DNA of 64,000 nt from Sphaerolaimus hirsutus (lineage: Eukaryota > Nematoda > Chromadorea > Monhysterida > Sphaerolaimidae). The DNA lies in the NCBI GenBank assembly GCA_964036195.1, contig OZ038456.1:26885792-26949791 (forward strand), written 5' to 3'. Positions within the stretch are counted from its first letter, which is position 1, and every line of letters starts with the position of its first letter. Position numbers and translations under genes: made by a program. This document shows, in pieces, positions 59,344 to 64,000 of this stretch. The notes under the pieces are model-generated. The model saw only the letters and a list, made by a program, of their open reading frames with translations, did no database searches and was not told the DNA's origin.

Positions 59344-60954
59344 TCACTTCACAACAGCCGCAGCAACAAACTCGACAGCCTCCTTCAGCCCCAGCACAGG
59401 GCAGCCCCCAGTTGGCACAGTGCCAGCAGCTGCGGGGGTGTTGTTGCACAGCACAAAGTGCCACCCGGAGTAGTTGTCCAAGTCGCATTCTGTTTCGCAG
59501 TCATCGATGCAGCTGGGTAGAAATTGGGATTACAAGTTTGTTTTTTGCGGTACTTTGTGGTAGGGTTCAAACGGGATTGACTTTTCGGGATCGGGATCGG
59601 GATCGGGATTCACTTTTTGAGATTTCGGGATCGGGATCGGGATTGGGGTTTCGGGATCGGGATCGGGATCGGGATTGGTTTTTTGAGATTTCGGGATCGG
59701 GATCGGGATCGGGATTGGCCGGGATTGGGGTCACGGGATCGGGATCGGGATTCGGATAGGCATTTTTCCGGGATCGGGATTGGGTTCTAGGGATAGAGAT
59801 TTTGGCCATTTTTCTGGCATTCAGTTGTTCATAAAGGTCTCAAAACACTGTTGGATGCCAGAAAAGTGGCATAAAATTGACGCTGGGGGATTGCATCCAC
59901 TTTTTTGCATGCAAAAACGTCATTATTTCACTTTTTATAATTTCCACTAATTTTTCCGGGATCGGGATCCCGGACTTGGGAGTTTCTCGGGATCGGGATC
60001 GGGATTTGAAAACTTTCGGGATCGGGATCGGGATTGGTATTTTTGAGATTTCGGGATCGGGATCGGGATCGGGATTGGGGTTTCGGGATCGGGATCGGGA
60101 TCGGGACTGGTAAATCCCGGAATTTCACGGGATCCGGGATCGGGATCGGGATCCCGTTTGAACCCTACTTTGTGGTGGATAGTTTTGTGGTAGAGAAGAG
60201 CCAATTCCGCAAATGGACAAGTGACAAGAAAAGTGGTAAGTGTTAAGTAAAGTTATAACTAGGGTTCAATCGGGATTGACTTTTCGGGATCGGGATCAGG
60301 ACTGGTTTTTTGAGATTTCGGGATCGGGATTGGCTTTTTGAGATTTCGGGATTGGGATCGGGATTGACCTTTCGGGATCGGGATCGGCGTTTTTTCAAGA
60401 TCGGGATTTAGGCCTAAAAACTGGGTTTCAGGGGGGTTTTTCCTGATATTTCACAATATGACCCAAAACACCAAAAAATGGATGCCAGAAAGTTGGATTT
60501 AATTGGCATCCAAAACAATGCTATAGAATCATTTAAGCACTGCGAAATGGGCTGCCTGGGCATTGTCATCCACACCACTTTCTACCCTATATTCATGTGT
60601 ATTAACCTTAAACTACGGTAATGGGCACTGTACGGATCGGGATTGGCTTTTTCAAATTTCGGGATCGGGATTGAGGTTTCGGGATCGGGATCACAAAATC
60701 CCGAAATTTCTCGGGATTCGGGATCGGGATCCCGTTTGAACCCTAGTTATAACTGGTAGATCAAGCGAAAAGTGATTTTCAGCAAAAAAATCTACAAGTT
60801 ATGACTTGACAAACCACTAAACATTGTCACAATTTATAATTTTTTCCCGTCATTTGTACCAAAGAAACACCCGCACCAGAGTTGAATAGCTGTCTCACCT
60901 GGCGTATTGCCAGCCGCGGGAGACACGCGTCGCTTCATTCGCAGTTACCCGCAC
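59344..60954 (-). CDS. Unrecognised gene, last two coding exons
   Basis: Two exons join in phase. Exon 60899-60954 (acceptor AAATTCAG, donor GCCAG|GTGAGA) encodes VRVTANEATRVSRGWQYA. Exon 59344-59512 (acceptor TTTCTACCCAG) encodes SCIDDCETECDLDNYSGWHF, a cysteine-containing stretch with LCNNTPAAAG and CPVLGLKEAVEF, and ends VVK with a TGA stop. The phase match, GC-rich codons and proper splice sites support a real gene on the minus strand, ending about 1 kb upstream of the TSR1 start. The six cysteines and the NNT sequon suggest an extracellular or lumenal protein, but that is inference. I do not recognise the family. Two hAT-type MITEs (59561-60167 and 60260-60745) fill the intron. Earlier exons would lie beyond the LTR at 61.2 kb or be absent. 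Confidence 0.55.
59561..60167. mobile_element. hAT-type MITE (TAGGGTTCAAACGGG family)
   Basis: Exact duplication CTTTGTGG on both sides (59553-59560, 60168-60175). The interior consists largely of GGGATCGGGATC repeats. Confidence 0.93.
60260..60745. mobile_element. hAT-type MITE (TAGGGTTCAAACGGG family)
   Basis: Exact duplication GTTATAAC (60252-60259, 60746-60753). The left end has one change (CAATCGGG for CAAACGGG). Confidence 0.93.
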
Positions 60955-61040
60955 CTGAATTTGATCGTTTTGTTGGCCAGGTTAAAAAGTCATGAAAATT
61001 GAGAAGTTTTCTATGTGAAGTTGGACCTACACCTTTGCAG

Positions 61041-61111
61041 GCTCCAACGTCCACTCTGACTACGACGAACTTCAGGAGGATGACAAGGATACCCGGCGAC
61101 TTCACCGATGA
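61041..61111 (+). CDS. Possible terminal exon of an unknown plus-strand gene
   Basis: After a good acceptor (ACACCTTTGCAG) the plus strand reads SNVHSDYDELQEDDKDTRRL and ends HR-stop at 61109-61111, an acidic, codon-like stretch. It may be the last exon of a plus-strand transcript or a chance open segment. No partner exon is identified. It lies opposite the intron side of the minus-strand gene ending at 59344 and 59 bp from the LTR edge. Confidence 0.25.
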
Positions 61112-61170
61112 CATGTGATGTTATCCATGTGGGTTTATTGATGTGATTTAGTTGAGCGCTCGTGATGAAG

Positions 61171-61560
61171 TGTAGGTTCGATGTCGTGTGCTGAGTTACT
61201 TTGTCAGCCAAACGCAGCCGGTCGTTGCCCCTTGGCACAAGTTTATTGATAGTCAAACACTTAAATATATCAAACACTCACAATACTTGGATCACACGGC
61301 ACTGAACTTCTACAGCACCTGCCAAGCATACGGGTTCCTCAAATCCAGTCACTTAGACTTTCAGCTACTATTTTCAGCTGCAGCTTAGCTTTACTAGCTA
61401 GATGTATTTTCACTATTCCGGTTCCGAACCCCGAATGACTGGCAGATGCTCTCTTTTATACGGGCCACACGCCCACACACAACTTGCCACGCCCATATTT
61501 TAGTCTCAGCTGATAATTACCATAACCCACGTCAACAACTTTCTTGGACACGTTCCAACA
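61171..61560 (-). mobile_element. LTR, probably the 3' LTR of a Ty1/copia-like element
   Basis: On the minus strand the segment begins TGTTGGAACG and ends CGAACCTACA, with matching short inverted ends (TGTTGG/TGTAGG). It has a TATAAAAG box at 61451-61460 and an AATAAA signal near its 3' end, the expected U3-R-U5 order. The preceding sequence, TTAGGTGGTGATTTA, resembles the purine tract before copia-type 3' LTRs. The flanks (ATTTA and CTTCA) do not match, so it is not a simple solo LTR. No pol was found. Confidence 0.5.
61451..61460 (-). promoter_or_regulatory. TATA box inside the LTR
   Basis: TATAAAAGAG on the minus strand lies about 100 bp from the LTR 5' end, at the expected place for the element's own promoter. 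Confidence 0.45.
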
Positions 61561-62213
61561 TAAATCACCACCTAATAACCATGACAACAGTAGCAATACA
61601 ATAGATCACCCCCTAATAGAACTTCTGGTTCCACACAGAAGGGAAAATTACTCCTAAACACAAGAAATGGGTACCAAGGGCTTATACTACACCTAAACTA
61701 CACAACCACTTACTTAGCCACGTACACAACACGTTTAAAATTCCTAAATAAGCCACAGTGAGTAAGCATACCACTGCTTCAAACAATTTGGAATGATTAA
61801 AATTGTAAACTGAGCAAAATGTTCAAGTAATGAGCAAAGACAAAACAAAATGAGATTTCAATATTTTTTTGGAGATTTTGAATTTTTATGACTGTACACA
61901 AGAAAGACAATTTGAGACACCTTAGAGCAAAATTTGGCCTTCAAAATTGACACAAACTTGGTCCTTAACCTTCCTACACAAAACCAAAAACAAAATTAAC
62001 TTCATAAATAACTGGAAATTTGCACAAAAATTTGATTTAGCCAAGCTTATCCTTCTACTAAATGAGATAATGGGATAATGATAATGGGATCACCCCCTAA
62101 TACAACCTTTGCCAGCTCTGCAGGCACACAAAAAATGAACCAAACAAAAATTTCCTAAATAAGTAATCACCATGCACCTGTCCCACGCAATACACTCCAA
62201 CCTATCCACCTAC
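61561..62213. other. AT-rich stretch upstream of the LTR
   Basis: No convincing coding frame. On the minus strand TTAGGGGGTGATC occurs twice (about 61605 and 62088) and TTAGGTGGTGATT once just before the LTR, which look like repeated purine tracts of a retroelement. Confidence 0.4.
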
Positions 62214-62507
62214 TCTCCTTCGGTCTCTGCCCAGAAACTGCTGTTGGTTTTCCTTCTGAATTTGATTGCTGGATGTCTGGTCGAAATTGCTGAGGGTGGT
62301 GGCACTGATTCCGTCATTGGCACCGGGATATAAGTCTGTCTGGCAGCTGTCAGCAATCTGTTGCCCGTGGCTAGTAAATGCGGCGTCTGAACACTCTGTG
62401 CATAAGCTCTGGCAACCGCTCTCACTGGAATCATTGACAGGCTTGTGCGCACGACAGCTGGCTGATGGTCTTCTGGCTTCAGTGCTGTGGTCAGTGATGC
62501 CTCCTCG
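62214..62507 (-). CDS. Possible further exon of the zinc-knuckle locus
   Basis: This 294-bp segment lies between an acceptor-like TTTGTCGCAG and a donor-like GTAGGT on the minus strand. It is open in two frames, one reading ALKPEDHQPAVVRTSLSMIP and the other SESGCQSLCTECSDAAFTSH with a Q/N-rich end. I cannot decide the frame. A weak donor after PAD in the previous exon (GA|GTTGCA, phase 2) would lead into the first frame. Confidence 0.35.
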
Positions 62508-63095
62508 CTGCGACAAAGTCAACAATGAATGTCAGCAAACAGCTTTTCCTGGAACTAAATGATAGTTGTTGTGTTGGTGTTGTAGATGGACATTGGTCAG
62601 GAGCTATTGTCTATTGTGGTAGGGCGCCTTACACTATGTGGGTATGAATGATGGCATGCGGTAGACGATACATAAGTGTAAGCTGACTAGAGTGAGAACT
62701 TAAAAATTTCCTAACAAATACATCCACTCACTATTGACACAAAAAATAAAACTCACACCTTCCAATATACTTTGGTATTAATGTGTACCCCACATTATGA
62801 TTAAATTAAAAGTAAAATGATTTTTAAATTGTTTTTATGTGTAAGAGGAATTGGATTTGGGTTTAAATTTTGAGTAATTTATTTTAATAAAATGGAATGT
62901 ATGAAATAGGTAAAAAAAGGTATAAGAGAAAGGAATAAAAAATAATAAAAAAAACACATAGTGCCTGTAACCATCGCCGAACTGAGAAAAATTTTAATGA
63001 AAAAAGGTATAAAATTTTCTCAGCTCCAGCTCCTTTCAAAAAACCACAAAGTTACATCTAAAACACCACCACAACCACTACTGAACAAAACTGCA

Positions 63096-64000
63096 CTAAA
63101 CACACATAAAGTCAGTGGTATGCAACTCGTCTGCAGGGATGATTTTGCCCGCCGTCACCAATGCGCTCACTTCATGGGACTTCCAATTGCCCTGGTCCAA
63201 GGCAAGCTTATACATTGCCTCGACGTTTTCGGCCGCGCGCTTGCACATGGCCTCTAGAATTCTGTGGGAATGACTGATTAGATGGGGCTAATTGAGAAAT
63301 TACTGCACTCATCACTTCAGTCTTAATTTCCTGGGCTAATTGTTGAATATTGTTTTTACTACGTGAATAGCGAGCTTCTCGATCTTCAGTAGCACCAAAT
63401 ATGCAATTTCCAGCCTTATGGGTGTTGACCTTACATTTAGGACAATACCTATTATTTCTGCATTCATGCTGTTTATGACCCCTTTGGCCACACCTATGGC
63501 ATGAAAATGCCTTCACATACCTGCGGTCACTGTCCATGGGCCTCGGCGGCTTGAGAGGCTGAAAATTTGAGACTTATTTAGGAATCAATATGTACACATT
63601 TGGAAATTGAAAAAAAAATTTTTCACAAAACACATCCCTTTTTCTATCTGACCAGAAAATACTACAAAGTACATATAAAAACCCACCACTGCTGTGCTTC
63701 CCAGTGGCTGTGGACGGATGGGAGGAGTCTCCCTGTCCACCTCATCACTGGCTAGCCCATCTGCCGGCCACGGGTGCATCAGCACCTCCTGCCTGCCAGA
63801 ACTGGTTCCCGGCGCCGGTGCGCCCACGTTCATCACCTGACCAAACTGAGTCTGTCTGGGGTCCAGACTGATTCTGGGCAGCTTGTATAGCAGATTTGAT
63901 TCCCCAAATGCATCCTTGCTGTCCACTGGCCAGCGCGTGCTGCGGGAGTGAAAACTCGTCAGAAACGGGCGCACACCAATCGCCCATGGCCGCACTCCCC
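63096..64000 (-). CDS. Spliced zinc-knuckle (Gag-like) locus, partial at window end
   Basis: The open segments on the minus strand are as follows. 64000-63687 (partial, ends IRPQPLGSTAV) joins 63558 onward by GT-AG in phase 0 (PLKPPRPMDSDR). Read on without splicing, to 63208, it encodes two CCHC knuckles (CHRCGQRGHKQHEC and CPKCKVNTHKAGNC) and a Gln-rich helix. A strong donor inside (CGCAG|GTATGT at 63520) and an acceptor at 63262 instead join MDSDR to 63261-63096 in frame, encoding RAAENVEAMYKLALDQGNWK and then TAGKIIPADEL up to a TAG stop. CCHC pairs of this spacing are typical of retroelement Gag, but cellular nucleic-acid-binding proteins also have them. The introns suggest a domesticated or host gene. 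Confidence 0.5.

Noticed and set aside
62961..63257. Plus-strand 98-codon ORF (ELRKILMKKGIKFSQL)
   Set aside because: It lacks an ATG at its start and is antisense to a better-supported minus-strand exon (63096-63261). The first 35 codons look protein-like but are in AT-rich DNA.

Overview
This is a window of animal (metazoan, probably invertebrate) nuclear DNA. Short GC-rich exons with GT-AG introns lie in AT-rich sequence that is saturated with small transposons and satellites. The two recognisable host genes are TSR1 (pre-40S ribosome assembly factor, minus strand) and the 3' end of a GAF-type cyclic-nucleotide phosphodiesterase (PDE5/6/11-like, plus strand). They converge tail to tail. 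I cannot name the species from the sequence.

Layout. The pair 'PDE 3' exons followed by TSR1' is repeated. Unit A (1-3146) holds TSR1 exons 7-12 and is cut by the window start. Unit B (10.9-19.9 kb) holds two PDE 3' exons, one truncated, and TSR1 exons 19-7. Unit C (21.3-31.7 kb) holds three PDE exons, a 200-N gap and TSR1 exons 19-7. Unit D (44.0-58.4 kb) holds two PDE exons and the only TSR1 copy with all 19 coding exons (58352 down to 46613, predicted 740 aa). Exons 1-6 exist only in D, so A-C are 5'-truncated segmental duplicates. Their exon phases and reading frames are nevertheless intact, which points to recent duplication or to an assembly that mixes haplotypes. The only complete copy, D, has no GT at the donor of intron 16. 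In B and C that GT lies at the end of a MITE.

Between the units, two homologous blocks (about 3.9-9.5 kb and 32.8-43.4 kb) carry a 24-bp satellite and a 25-bp satellite, each flanked by related sequence. The right-hand block also has a 4.8-kb insertion full of MITEs. Satellite ORFs of 250-520 codons are open in several frames on both strands and are not genes.

Mobile DNA. At least six MITE families occur. For many insertions the exact 8-bp target duplication can be read (hAT-type), and the unoccupied site is visible in a sister unit. A Gag-like ORF abuts TSR1 exon 7 in unit C (31696-32622). To the right of TSR1 there are two terminal exons of an unrecognised minus-strand gene (59344-60954), an LTR (61171-61560), and a spliced minus-strand locus with a CCHC zinc-knuckle segment that runs off the window end (62.2-64 kb).

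No tRNA, rRNA, CRISPR or bacterial feature was seen.
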